A stretch of DNA of 32,897 bases, taken from contig JAICUC010000007.1 of the NCBI GenBank assembly GCA_025936075.1, forward strand, positions 1 through 32,897, in the 5' to 3' direction. The position numbers and the translations under genes are program-made. Under the pieces are notes generated by a model. That model searched no databases, was not told the origin of the DNA, and was given only the letters and a program-made list of their open reading frames with translations. How positions within the stretch are numbered: position 1 is the stretch's first letter; the number at the start of each line of letters is the position of its first letter. This stretch comes from Nitrospira sp. GTDB taxonomy: Bacteria > Nitrospirota > Nitrospiria > Nitrospirales > Nitrospiraceae. Shown piece by piece: positions 26,040-32,897 of the stretch.

Positions 26040-26867
26040 TTATCCCGTGATATTCGCAACAAAAGAACGGACGGTTTCGTTGAACAGGTCGGGCCGTTCC
26101 AGATTCGAGAGATGGGCGGCTCCTGGAATAATGGCCAAGTGGGCGTTGGGAATCCGGTGTGCCATAAGCGTGGCGTCGGAAGGTGGGGTGGGAAGATCCA
26201 GTTCACCGACGATAATTTGAGCAGGACAGGTTATCCGTCTTAGGAGCGGGATGGAATCGGGCCTCTCCGCCATTGCCATTAAGTCCCCCGCTATGCCGCT
26301 GACTTGATTGCCCTCGATCATCGTACGCACGTGTTGAACCAGCTCCGGTCTCGTTTGGATCGTTGCGGGACTTAACAGCTTGGGAATCATCATGTCGGCG
26401 ATCGCCCGCGCCCCTTGTTTATACGCAATCTGAGCCATCTCAAACCGCACCTGTTTCCCCTCGTCGGTATCGGCCTGGGCTCTCGTGTCGGCCAAGACCA
26501 TACCTTTCACACGGTCGGCAAACTTTCGATGGAACGCGAACAGAATATACCCTCCCATGGAAAGTCCGACGAAGACCGCTTGCCGGATCGACAAGTAATC
26601 AAGCAGACCATGGACGTCATCGGCTGCTTGATCGAGAGAATAGTGCCAGAGCGGCGCATCGGATTCGCCATGTCCACGCAGATCGATCGTAATCACTCGG
26701 AACTGTGACGAAAGCGCGTCCTCCTGCTTTGCCCACATCGTTCGATTGAGCGGGAAGGCATGGAGAAAGACAATGGGAAAACCGGTTCCCCGATCGTTGA
26801 ACGCGAGAGTCATGCCATTGATCTTGGTTTGCACCGTCTCCTCCGGAGGCTGCGGTTTTCGTATCAT
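26040..26867 (-). CDS. Alpha/beta-fold hydrolase
   Basis: A 275-aa soluble hydrolase. The oxyanion segment is FLHAFPLNRTMW, the strand VITIDLRGHGESD follows, and the nucleophile elbow is GLSMGG. The acid is likely the Asp in GELD, and the catalytic His is in GAAHLSNLE. The plan resembles enol-lactone hydrolases and similar esterases, but the substrate cannot be given. Convergent with folE and divergent from rarA. Confidence 0.88.
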   Translation of the reverse strand: MIRKPQPPEETVQTKINGMTLAFNDRGTGFPIVFLHAFPLNRTMWAKQEDALSSQFRVITIDLRGHGESDAPLWHYSLDQAADDVHGLLDYLSIRQAVFVGLSMGGYILFAFHRKFADRVKGMVLADTRAQADTDEGKQVRFEMAQIAYKQGARAIADMMIPKLLSPATIQTRPELVQHVRTMIEGNQVSGIAGDLMAMAERPDSIPLLRRITCPAQIIVGELDLPTPPSDATLMAHRIPNAHLAIIPGAAHLSNLERPDLFNETVRSFVANITG

Positions 26868-26946
26868 TGGCTGTCTGCACGGTCAAGAGGCGATTTGCGA
26901 TCATGCCAAGGGGCGTATACAATTCCCGCTATCCTGAAGGAGTGAG

Positions 26947-28245
26947 ATGACTCGCTTTCATGATCAGGCCCCTAATCTGTTCACCTCATCCGAAAGCTTC
27001 CAAGATACGGTCGAGGGCCCGCTTGCCGAGCGGATGAGGCCGCGTGAGTTTGTCGATTTCGTCGGGCAAGAGGAGCTTGTCGGTCCGGATTGTCCCTTGC
27101 GAAGAGCGATTGAAGCCGACCGGCTTTCTTCCGTCATTTTTTGGGGACCTCCCGGGTCGGGGAAGACGACCCTGGCCCATCTCATTGCCCGACATACCAA
27201 GGCCCAGTTTGTTCCCTTTTCGGCCGTGACAAGCGGCGTGCCGGAATTGCGCATGCTCATCAAAGCAGCCGAGCAACGGCGGGCGAGTAACGGTCAGCGG
27301 ACGATTCTCTTTGTGGACGAGATCCATCGCTTCAACAAGGCGCAGCAAGATGCCTTTCTCCCTCATGTTGAACGAGGCACAATTATTCTGGTCGGTGCGA
27401 CTACCGAGAATCCTTCTTTTGAAGTCATCAGCCCGCTGCTGTCGAGGTCGTTGGTTGTTGTCCTCAAGCCGCTTACCGAGGAGGCGTTGGGTCGGATCCT
27501 TGATCGCGCGCTGACCGATGTCGAACAAGGACTGGGAAAATGGCAGGCGCGCTTCTTACCGGACGCTCGGCAAGGACTGGTCTCCTTCGGTAATGGTGAT
27601 GCGCGGGCGCTGCTCACATCGCTGGAATTTGTGGTGATGCAAGCGCCGGCTGGGGCCGATGGTGCGCGTGTAATAGATGGAGCGATGTTGCAAGCAGCGC
27701 TGGGCAAGAAGGTGCTCCGGTACGACAAGAGAGGCGAGGAACACTACAATGTCATCTCGGCCTACATCAAAAGCCTTCGTGATTCTGATGCGAACGGGGC
27801 GCTCTACTGGTTGGCTCGGATGCTGGATGCCGGCGAAGATCCGAAATTTATCGCCAGACGGATGGTCATTTTCGCGTCTGAAGATATCGGCAATGCCGAT
27901 CCGTCAGCCCTTCTCGTGGCCACCTCCGTGGCACAAGCCGTCCAGTTCGTAGGACTCCCGGAGGCGCAGATCAATTTGGCTCAAGGCACTACCTATCTGG
28001 CATCACGACCTAAAGACAACGCGTCCTACGTCGGTCTCATGGAAGCACTGAAAGACGCGAAAATTCATGGCAATCTAGCTGTTCCGCTCCATCTCCGAAA
28101 TGCCGTGACTTCTCTGATGAAGGACCTCGGGTATGGAACCGATTATCGCTATGCCCATGACGATCCAGCGGCACGAACCGAACAAACCCACCTTCCGGCG
28201 GCACTGAAAGATCGACGGTATTACCGTCCCAAGCCGCTGGAATAG
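26947..28245 (+). CDS. rarA: Replication-associated recombination protein A (RarA/MgsA)
   Basis: A 432-aa AAA+ ATPase related to clamp-loader subunits and acting at stalled replication forks. It has LAERMRPREFVDFVGQEELVG, Walker A GPPGSGKTT, Walker B ILFVDEIHRFNKAQQDAFL, sensor VGATTENPSFEVISPLLSRS, and the C-terminal tetramerisation region (ASEDIGNADPSALLVA, then LRNAVT...GYGTDYRYAHD). GAAGGAG precedes the ATG. TATACAAT at about 26921 may be its -10 element. Confidence 0.96.
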   Translation: MTRFHDQAPNLFTSSESFQDTVEGPLAERMRPREFVDFVGQEELVGPDCPLRRAIEADRLSSVIFWGPPGSGKTTLAHLIARHTKAQFVPFSAVTSGVPELRMLIKAAEQRRASNGQRTILFVDEIHRFNKAQQDAFLPHVERGTIILVGATTENPSFEVISPLLSRSLVVVLKPLTEEALGRILDRALTDVEQGLGKWQARFLPDARQGLVSFGNGDARALLTSLEFVVMQAPAGADGARVIDGAMLQAALGKKVLRYDKRGEEHYNVISAYIKSLRDSDANGALYWLARMLDAGEDPKFIARRMVIFASEDIGNADPSALLVATSVAQAVQFVGLPEAQINLAQGTTYLASRPKDNASYVGLMEALKDAKIHGNLAVPLHLRNAVTSLMKDLGYGTDYRYAHDDPAARTEQTHLPAALKDRRYYRPKPLE

Positions 28246-28260
28246 GGCCGATTATCCTAG

Positions 28261-28288
28261 TTTACATTCTTGTCTAATCGGTTATACT
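28261..28288 (+). promoter_or_regulatory. Sigma70-like promoter before the PilZ gene
   Basis: TTTACA (28261-28266) and TATACT (28283-28288) are spaced 16 bp, each one base from consensus. The predicted start of transcription falls at about 28295, next to the first ATG of the PilZ ORF. Confidence 0.5.
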
Positions 28289-28295
28289 TAGAGCA

Positions 28296-28688
28296 ATGAA
28301 GCGAGGGGAAGGAAAACCGTCGGCCGGCATGATTGCACTGAGTGAGCGGAGGAAATTTGTCCGAGCCACTTTGGTCGGCTCCGCCTTGGTGTCGCCGAAG
28401 AGCGGGGGGCGGGCCTGTACAGCGGTCCTGGATAATGTGAACAAGATCGGGGCCGGACTTCACACCAAAGACCGCTTCCCATCAAACGAGAAAGTCACCG
28501 TCTCGCTCGCCTTCCTCGATTCCGATCGCGTCGAGCAACAGGAAAAGCTCGATGGGACCGTCGCCTGGGTCAAGCCCTGGGAAAAAAAAGGATTCTTGAT
28601 CGGGGTCGTCTGGGATGAATTGGTGACGAAAGAGAAGAACCGCTGGCTGTACTACTATCTGGAAGAGACCCTCAAAGCTTCTGTCTAA
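28296..28688 (+). CDS. PilZ-domain protein
   Basis: A single-domain PilZ protein of 130 aa (119 aa if translation starts at ATG 28329). The c-di-GMP-binding RxxxR motif is in ERRKFVRA. The second motif, normally D/N-x-S-x-x-G, appears as NVNKIG in LDNVNKIGAGL, with Asn for Ser. The rest follows the PilZ barrel (KLDGTVAWVKPWEKKGFLIGVVW). The first ATG sits almost at the predicted transcription start, while GAGGGGAAGG lies after it, so the start is uncertain. Probably a c-di-GMP effector. Confidence 0.75.
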   Translation: MKRGEGKPSAGMIALSERRKFVRATLVGSALVSPKSGGRACTAVLDNVNKIGAGLHTKDRFPSNEKVTVSLAFLDSDRVEQQEKLDGTVAWVKPWEKKGFLIGVVWDELVTKEKNRWLYYYLEETLKASV

Positions 28689-28754
28689 CGTCTTGCCCGC
28701 AACGCCGTCACAAGGTTCATCGACAACCACTGTACCCGCAGGGTGAGGAACTCG

Positions 28755-30602
28755 CTAGCTCATGGACACCAGCTGTTGCTTCACATTCTCTAGTTCTGCC
28801 GACAGCGATTCCCAGCGTGAGGTCAGTCGTTCGAGATCGTGCTTCCAGTCCTCCTGTTCTTGATGCAGGAGGTTCCAACGGTCGAACTCGGCGTAGAGTT
28901 GTGGATCCGCCAATTCCGCTTCGCGCGCCTTGATCTTGGTTTCAGCCTCGGTAATTTCTGCTTCGGCTCGGGACACCTGCTTTTCCAATCGTGCCTGAGT
29001 TTTAGTCAAGTCGCGCCGCTCCCCGCCTCGTCCTTTCGGCAGTACTTGCTGCTCCATCGCGCGGGTAGGTCCGGAGGAAGTGGATTGCGCGGCTGCATCG
29101 AGTTCCTCCCTCGTTTCCTTGATCGATTCGAACTCCTGGGCCTTCTTCCACAGGTAGTACTCATAATCACCGATGTAGTTTCGAGCTTGTCCCTCTTCGA
29201 TCTCAACGACCCGGGTGGCGATGCGCGCCAGAAACGTCGGGTCATGGGAAATGAAAATGATAGTCCCGGGGAATTCAGCCAATGCATCGGTGAGCACATC
29301 CACCGAGGATGGATCCAAATGGTTCGTCGGCTCGTCCAGAAGCAAGGTATTGGCGGGCTCGACCAACATGCGGGCTAAAGCAACCCGGTTCCGCTCACCG
29401 CCGCTCAAAGCCTTGATCGGTTTTTTCTGATCCTGACCGGAAAACAAGAAGGCGCCTGCGATCCCGCGCAGAAAATTCATTTCCGCATGCTTGGTGGCTT
29501 CTTCGAGCGATTCGAGAACCGAATGCTCGGGGTTCAAGGTTTCCGCCTGATGTTGGGCGAAGTAGTGCAAGCTTACCCCATGCCCCATAGTCCTGGTTCC
29601 CGTATCAAGAGGGAGAACACCGGCGAGCATCTTCAGAAGAGTGCTTTTCCCCGCTCCGTTTTCACCGACCAGCGCGATCCGCTGGCCACGTTCCACGGAA
29701 AAATCGAGGGTCTTGTAGACGACCTTTTCACCGTAGCGTTTACTCGCCCCGGCCAGGTCGAGTACCTGGCGGCCGCTGGCAGTAGGAAGGGGGAAACGGA
29801 ACTTGACTCGTTTTGGGTCTCGTTGGATTTCGATCCGCTTGACCTTGTCCAACTGCTTGAGACGCGATTGCACCTGGCTGGCTTTGTTCGCCTGGTACCG
29901 GAAGCGATCGACGAACTTCTGAACGCGGGCGATCTCTTTGGACTGTCGAGCCGCCGAGGCGTGGAGCTGCGCATCCTTTTCCGCTTTCAATTTGCGGAAG
30001 AGCGAATAGTTGCCCCGGTATTCCTCGATCTTGTGATGCCGCAGTTCCCAGATATGCGTGACCACGCGGTCCAGAAAGGCGGTATCGTGGCTGATGATCA
30101 GGAGCGTCATGCCGGATTGGAGTAGAAACTGTTCGAACCAACGCTGGGTCGGTTTATCCAAATGGTTGGTCGGCTCGTCGAGCATCAACACATCGGGGTT
30201 CGACAAGAGCAAATGCGCCAGCGCGACACGCATTCGATAGCCGCCGGATAGTTTCTCGACATGACGATCGAAATCGACTTCCGTAAACCCCAGCCCCATC
30301 AAAATACGCTTCGCTTCGTGCTCGGGGTACTCATCGCGATGGGCGGCATCGAGGACGGTCTTCCCGGTAATCGTCTCGAGCTCCTGTGGGAGGTAGCCGA
30401 TCCGAAGCCGAGGCCGTTTGCGGATCGATCCTTTGTCCGGCGACTCTTCACCCAGGACCATGCGGAAGAGAGTCGTTTTCCCGGCGCCGTTCGGCCCCAC
30501 CAATCCGACTCGTGAATTCGGACGAAGATGCGCGGATGCCTCAGTGAGCAGCACCTTCGTGGAATATTGCTTGCTGATCGATTCAATTTGAAGCATCGGC
30601 AC
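28755..30602 (-). CDS. ABC-F family ATPase (Uup/YheS-type)
   Basis: A 615-aa cytosolic protein with two ABC domains and no membrane segment, as in ABC-F ribosome-associated factors. Domain 1 has GPNGAGKTT, LSGGYRMRVALA and LMLDEPTNHLD. Domain 2 has GENGAGKST, LSGGERNRVALARM and LLLDEPTNHLD. The linker between them is charged and helical (PtIM region). The C-terminal ~90 residues (TKTQARLEKQVSRAEAEITEAE...) form a coiled coil like that of Uup/YheS. It likely acts in translation or ribosome maintenance. GAAAGG precedes the ATG. Confidence 0.93.
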   Translation of the reverse strand: MPMLQIESISKQYSTKVLLTEASAHLRPNSRVGLVGPNGAGKTTLFRMVLGEESPDKGSIRKRPRLRIGYLPQELETITGKTVLDAAHRDEYPEHEAKRILMGLGFTEVDFDRHVEKLSGGYRMRVALAHLLLSNPDVLMLDEPTNHLDKPTQRWFEQFLLQSGMTLLIISHDTAFLDRVVTHIWELRHHKIEEYRGNYSLFRKLKAEKDAQLHASAARQSKEIARVQKFVDRFRYQANKASQVQSRLKQLDKVKRIEIQRDPKRVKFRFPLPTASGRQVLDLAGASKRYGEKVVYKTLDFSVERGQRIALVGENGAGKSTLLKMLAGVLPLDTGTRTMGHGVSLHYFAQHQAETLNPEHSVLESLEEATKHAEMNFLRGIAGAFLFSGQDQKKPIKALSGGERNRVALARMLVEPANTLLLDEPTNHLDPSSVDVLTDALAEFPGTIIFISHDPTFLARIATRVVEIEEGQARNYIGDYEYYLWKKAQEFESIKETREELDAAAQSTSSGPTRAMEQQVLPKGRGGERRDLTKTQARLEKQVSRAEAEITEAETKIKAREAELADPQLYAEFDRWNLLHQEQEDWKHDLERLTSRWESLSAELENVKQQLVSMS

Positions 30603-30762
30603 AAACCTTTCGTGTGGAATCGGGCGACGACTGAGTCACCCATGAACTCGAATGAGCTGAACAGTCAGCGGGTCGGGAGGCGAGGCAGTTGAAGAAAATG
30701 GAACATTGTCGGTACGTGAAGAGCTAGCATGTGTAACGACCCAAAACACTGATGGTGGCTAT

Positions 30763-30817
30763 CCGTCGGCTCAAGTACGAAAAATCTCAAAATAGCCGAC
30801 GGGACGCACGAAGTGCG
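30763..30817 (-). terminator. Inverted repeats downstream of tRNA-Ala
   Basis: Directly after the tRNA-Ala 3' end (minus direction) lies the hairpin CGCAC-GAA-GTGCG (30805-30817). Next come the arms CCGTCGGCT (30763-30771) and AGCCGACGG (30794-30802), with T-runs (ATTTT, ATTTTT on the minus strand) between them. Probably the end of the tRNA transcript. The rest of the 30603-30820 spacer shows nothing else. Confidence 0.4.
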
Positions 30818-30820
30818 GTT

Positions 30821-30896
30821 TGGTGGAGCTGGCCGGGATTGAACCGGCGACCTCGTGAATGCCATTCACGCGCGCTCCCAACTGCGCCACAGCCCC
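30821..30896 (-). tRNA. tRNA-Ala (anticodon GGC)
   Basis: 76 nt with encoded CCA. The acceptor stem GGGGCTG pairs with CAGCTCC and contains the G3-U70 pair that identifies alanine tRNA. The anticodon arm CGTGA-ATGGCAT-TCACG gives anticodon GGC. The T-arm reads GCCGG-TTCAATC-CCGGC. Confidence 0.97.
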
Positions 30897-30939
30897 ACTC
30901 TGGGAGATTCAGAGATCAGAATTAATATGTAAAATTGCG

Positions 30940-30954
30940 ACGTTGAAACAACGT
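30940..30954. promoter_or_regulatory. 15-bp palindrome between tRNA-Ala and purA
   Basis: ACGTTG-AAA-CAACGT is a perfect inverted repeat in the 270-bp divergent spacer (30897-31166), about 45 bp upstream of tRNA-Ala. It could be an operator. The remainder of this spacer holds the purA promoter and leader hairpin. Confidence 0.3.
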
Positions 30955-31059
30955 GGCATGCTAACACGCAGTATAGAGCCAGTCAACCGACCAATCGCCG
31001 CCTCATCGTGCGAGGAACCCGAGCAAACGCTTTGGATGCAAAATATCACAACGATCACC

Positions 31060-31088
31060 TTGACAAAAGAATTGACCGCACCTACCAT
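31060..31088 (+). promoter_or_regulatory. purA promoter
   Basis: TTGACA (31060-31065) and TACCAT (31083-31088) with 17-bp spacing. The -35 is perfect and the -10 matches 4 of 6. Transcription would begin near 31095, just before a terminator-like hairpin. Confidence 0.5.
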
Positions 31089-31098
31089 GATGCCCCTT

Positions 31099-31133
31099 GG
31101 TTCTGATCTCCCATCGGGTCAGAGCCATTTTTT
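31099..31133 (+). terminator. Terminator-like hairpin in the purA leader
   Basis: GGTTCTGA (31099-31106) pairs with TCAGAGCC (31119-31126), with one G-U pair and an inner CCC-atc-GGG, and is followed by ATTTTTT. It ends 34 bp before the purA start. It could block read-through from upstream or act as an attenuator. Confidence 0.6.
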
Positions 31134-31166
31134 CGCTCCGACGCCGGCTGTGGATATCTTCAACTT

Positions 31167-32492
31167 ATGGGCAATCTCGTCATTATCGGTGCTCAGTGGG
31201 GCGATGAAGGCAAGGGCAAGATCGTCGACATCTTAGCCCGGGACGCCGACATCGTCGTACGCTATCAAGGTGGCTCCAACGCCGGGCATACAGTCATCAA
31301 CGAGCGGGGAACTTATATTTTCCACCTTATTCCATCGGGAATCTTGTACCGGGGAACGACCTGTGTCATCGGCAACGGCGTCGTCGTCGATCCCGGTTCT
31401 CTGATCGAAGAGATGGATTTGCTCCAGACCAAAGGCATCACGATCGGCAACAACTTCGCCGTCAGCCAGCGGGCGCACTTGATCCTTCCCTATCATAAGG
31501 CGATCGATCGCGCGTCGGAACAATCCAAGGGGTCACGAAAGATCGGCACGACTGGGCGAGGGATCGGACCGTCCTATGCGGACAAAATGGCACGCATCGG
31601 AATCCTTATGGGCGATCTGCTCAACCCCCCCTTGTTTAAGAGAAAACTCGAAGAGAATCTCGTCGAGATGAACTGGTTCTTGGAGCGACTGTATAAAGTT
31701 GAAACCTTCCAAGTCGACAAAGTCTTCGATCAATACATGGGCTACGCCGATCGTCTCAAAAGTCACATCGTCGACACCACGGTGTTATTGAATCGCGCGA
31801 TAGAGAAGAACAAGACGGTTTTGTTTGAAGGGGCTCAAGGCACGCATCTGGATGTGGACTTCGGCACCTATCCCTATGTGACCTCGTCCAGCGCAGCGGC
31901 CGGAGGAGCCTGTACGGGCACCGGTGTCGGTCCGACCATGATCGACGCTGTCATGGGTATCGCGAAGGCCTACTCGACAAGAGTCGGCAGTGGGCCGTTT
32001 CCAACAGAACTGACCGATGAGACCGGACGAGGACTTCAGGAACGAGGGCGAGAATTTGGATCGACCACAGGACGTGCGAGGCGATGCGGCTGGTTTGATG
32101 CGGTCGTGGTTCGTCATGCGACGCTGGTGAATGGGCTCACGTCCCTGGCTCTGACCAAGCTCGATGTCCTCGACGGCTGCAAGGAGTTGAAGCTTTGTAC
32201 CGGGTACAGGCAGGGGAGTACCGTCTATAAAGACATGCCGGCTGACGTGGACGTGTTGACCGGCTGCGAGCCGGTCTATCAACGGATGAAAGGGTGGACC
32301 ACTGCGACGACAGGGACGACCAGTTACAAGCGGCTTCCGGCGGAAGCGAAACGGTACCTGGCTCGCATCGAAGAGTTGTCGCGGTGCCGAATCGATATGA
32401 TCTCGACCGGGTCCAAGCGCGGGGAGACGATCATGCTGCGGAATCCTGTGGACTGTTCCCGCCGACGCCCCAGACGCCGCCCACAAAAATAG
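31167..32492 (+). CDS. purA: Adenylosuccinate synthetase
   Basis: Joins IMP and aspartate using GTP, the first committed step to AMP. The 441-aa protein has GAQWGDEGKGKIVD at residues 7-20, NAGHTV, GTTGRGIGPSYADK, FEGAQGTHLDVDFGTYPYVTSS, GVGPTMIDAVMGIAKAYSTRVG and GRARRCGWFD. The last ~13 residues (SRRRPRRRPQK) are an unusually basic tail. The ATG at 31167 matches the family start; its ribosome site is weak. Expression is probably set by the promoter and hairpin just upstream. Confidence 0.97.
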   Translation: MGNLVIIGAQWGDEGKGKIVDILARDADIVVRYQGGSNAGHTVINERGTYIFHLIPSGILYRGTTCVIGNGVVVDPGSLIEEMDLLQTKGITIGNNFAVSQRAHLILPYHKAIDRASEQSKGSRKIGTTGRGIGPSYADKMARIGILMGDLLNPPLFKRKLEENLVEMNWFLERLYKVETFQVDKVFDQYMGYADRLKSHIVDTTVLLNRAIEKNKTVLFEGAQGTHLDVDFGTYPYVTSSSAAAGGACTGTGVGPTMIDAVMGIAKAYSTRVGSGPFPTELTDETGRGLQERGREFGSTTGRARRCGWFDAVVVRHATLVNGLTSLALTKLDVLDGCKELKLCTGYRQGSTVYKDMPADVDVLTGCEPVYQRMKGWTTATTGTTSYKRLPAEAKRYLARIEELSRCRIDMISTGSKRGETIMLRNPVDCSRRRPRRRPQK

Positions 32493-32580
32493 TCAATAGT
32501 CATCGGTCATTGGTCAATGCTATGATGCGGAAATAGATCTTTGGCTGGCCTTTGTTCCAGTCGTTTCACGAATAACGATT
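32491..32580. repeat. purA-tRNA-Lys spacer with two short repeat types
   Basis: Contains AGTCAATAGTCATCGGTCAT and more GTCA units (32491-32519), sharing the TAGTCATCGGT core with 21872-21882. TTTCACGAATAACGATT (32564-32580) is 16/17 identical to 8854-8870. No gene is seen here. Confidence 0.5.
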
Positions 32581-32600
32581 CACGTCGCCTTTTCACATAC

Positions 32601-32676
32601 GAGCCGGTAGCTCAGTCGGTAGAGCATCGCCCTTTTAAGGCGAGGGCCCTGGGTTCGAGTCCCAGCCGGCTCACCA
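32601..32676 (+). tRNA. tRNA-Lys (anticodon TTT)
   Basis: 76 nt with encoded CCA. The acceptor GAGCCGG pairs with CCGGCTC, the D-arm is GCTC...GAGC, and the anticodon arm TCGCC-CTTTTAA-GGCGA gives TTT. The T-arm is CTGGG-TTCGAGT-CCCAG. Its 3' side faces an integrase gene, so it is a probable attachment site. Confidence 0.98.
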
Positions 32677-32897
32677 GATCTTTCAATAACTTCTGCGCGT
32701 CTGCCTGGCCACTTTCTTCCTCGGTTACGGTTTTGGTCACGGTTTTCTTTTCCGTTAACCCTTCGACTGCCTGATACAGGTGAGTAGGGAGAGATGGGCG
32801 TATCGGGAAAGCATGGCTGGAGATTTCCAACCCCCTAATGCCATCAGCGTACGGTCGTTTGCCCCTTGCATGGCAAGCCGAGAAGCGAAGGTGTGCC
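32612..32897 (-). pseudogene. Tyrosine-type integrase, C-terminal part, frameshifted and cut by window edge
   Basis: Reading the minus strand from 32895 gives HTFASRLAMQGANDRTLMAL, then GGWKSP and SRYAHLS: the C-terminal catalytic end of a tyrosine recombinase, with Trp in place of the third-box His and the Tyr nucleophile in SRYAHLS. That frame stops at 32755. The next frame continues with THLYQAVEGLTEK, the usual integrase continuation, so one base seems lost at the GGG run 32787-32789 (plus strand). The tail contains a KTVTKTVT repeat and reads on into the tRNA-Lys gene to 32612. The catalytic Arg and first His lie outside the window. A frameshifted gene or a homopolymer sequencing error are both possible. 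Confidence 0.75.

Noticed and set aside
30665-30865. 66-aa minus-strand ORF
   Set aside because: It reads through the tRNA-Ala 3' half and terminator region and has no coding support.
32612-32830. 72-aa hypothetical protein ending SRLGLEPRALALKGRCSTD
   Set aside because: The end is translated tRNA-Lys and the middle is the integrase tail. It is not an independent gene.

Overview
The window (about 33 kb) reads as a bacterial chromosome replication-origin neighbourhood. The gene content and intergenic style are most like Nitrospira (phylum Nitrospirota). That placement is an inference from a large ThyX-like protein, a dnaA-dnaN-gyrB-gyrA cluster without recF, a NorD-like VWA protein, a PuuD-like membrane protein, and scattered short intergenic repeats. 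No rRNA gene or marker that would settle taxonomy is present.

Left part (1-12942). A ThyX-family gene runs off the left edge on the minus strand, divergent from hisS. A small AT-richer block follows with two DsrE/DsrF-like genes and a broken DsrH-like third gene. It leads into a probable oriC (DnaA boxes at 3610-3629) directly upstream of dnaA. Then come dnaN, gyrB, gyrA, a membrane-anchored protein of unknown function, a convergent dciA-like (DUF721) gene, and smpB. This is a replication, topology and translation-quality-control block.

Middle part (13166-22571). A minus-strand run reads, in transcription order: a ferredoxin-thioredoxin-reductase catalytic-type protein, a secreted cysteine-containing beta-sandwich protein, an OmpR-type regulator, its histidine kinase, and three very small proteins (79, 53 and 27 aa; two are absent from the ORF track). 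Near-palindromic TGAAG...CTTCA dyads sit in front of each small ORF, which makes this the most unusual locus in the window. Next, on the plus strand, are a 995-aa NorD/CbbO-like protein with HEAGH, EDARVE and VWA MIDAS motifs, a 136-aa unknown, a long imperfect inverted repeat, malate dehydrogenase, and a PuuD-like membrane protein closed by a clear terminator.

Right part (22734-32897). A NuoF-like flavoprotein, an ISC-type [2Fe-2S] ferredoxin and an A-type Fe-S carrier form one redox/Fe-S group. A eukaryotic-looking PTPS and folE overlap by 4 bp and form a pterin pair. An alpha/beta hydrolase, rarA, a PilZ protein, an ABC-F ATPase, tRNA-Ala(GGC) and purA with a hairpin leader follow. The window closes with tRNA-Lys(TTT), abutted on its 3' side by the C-terminus of a tyrosine integrase running off the right edge. 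This suggests that an integrated element starts at tRNA-Lys.
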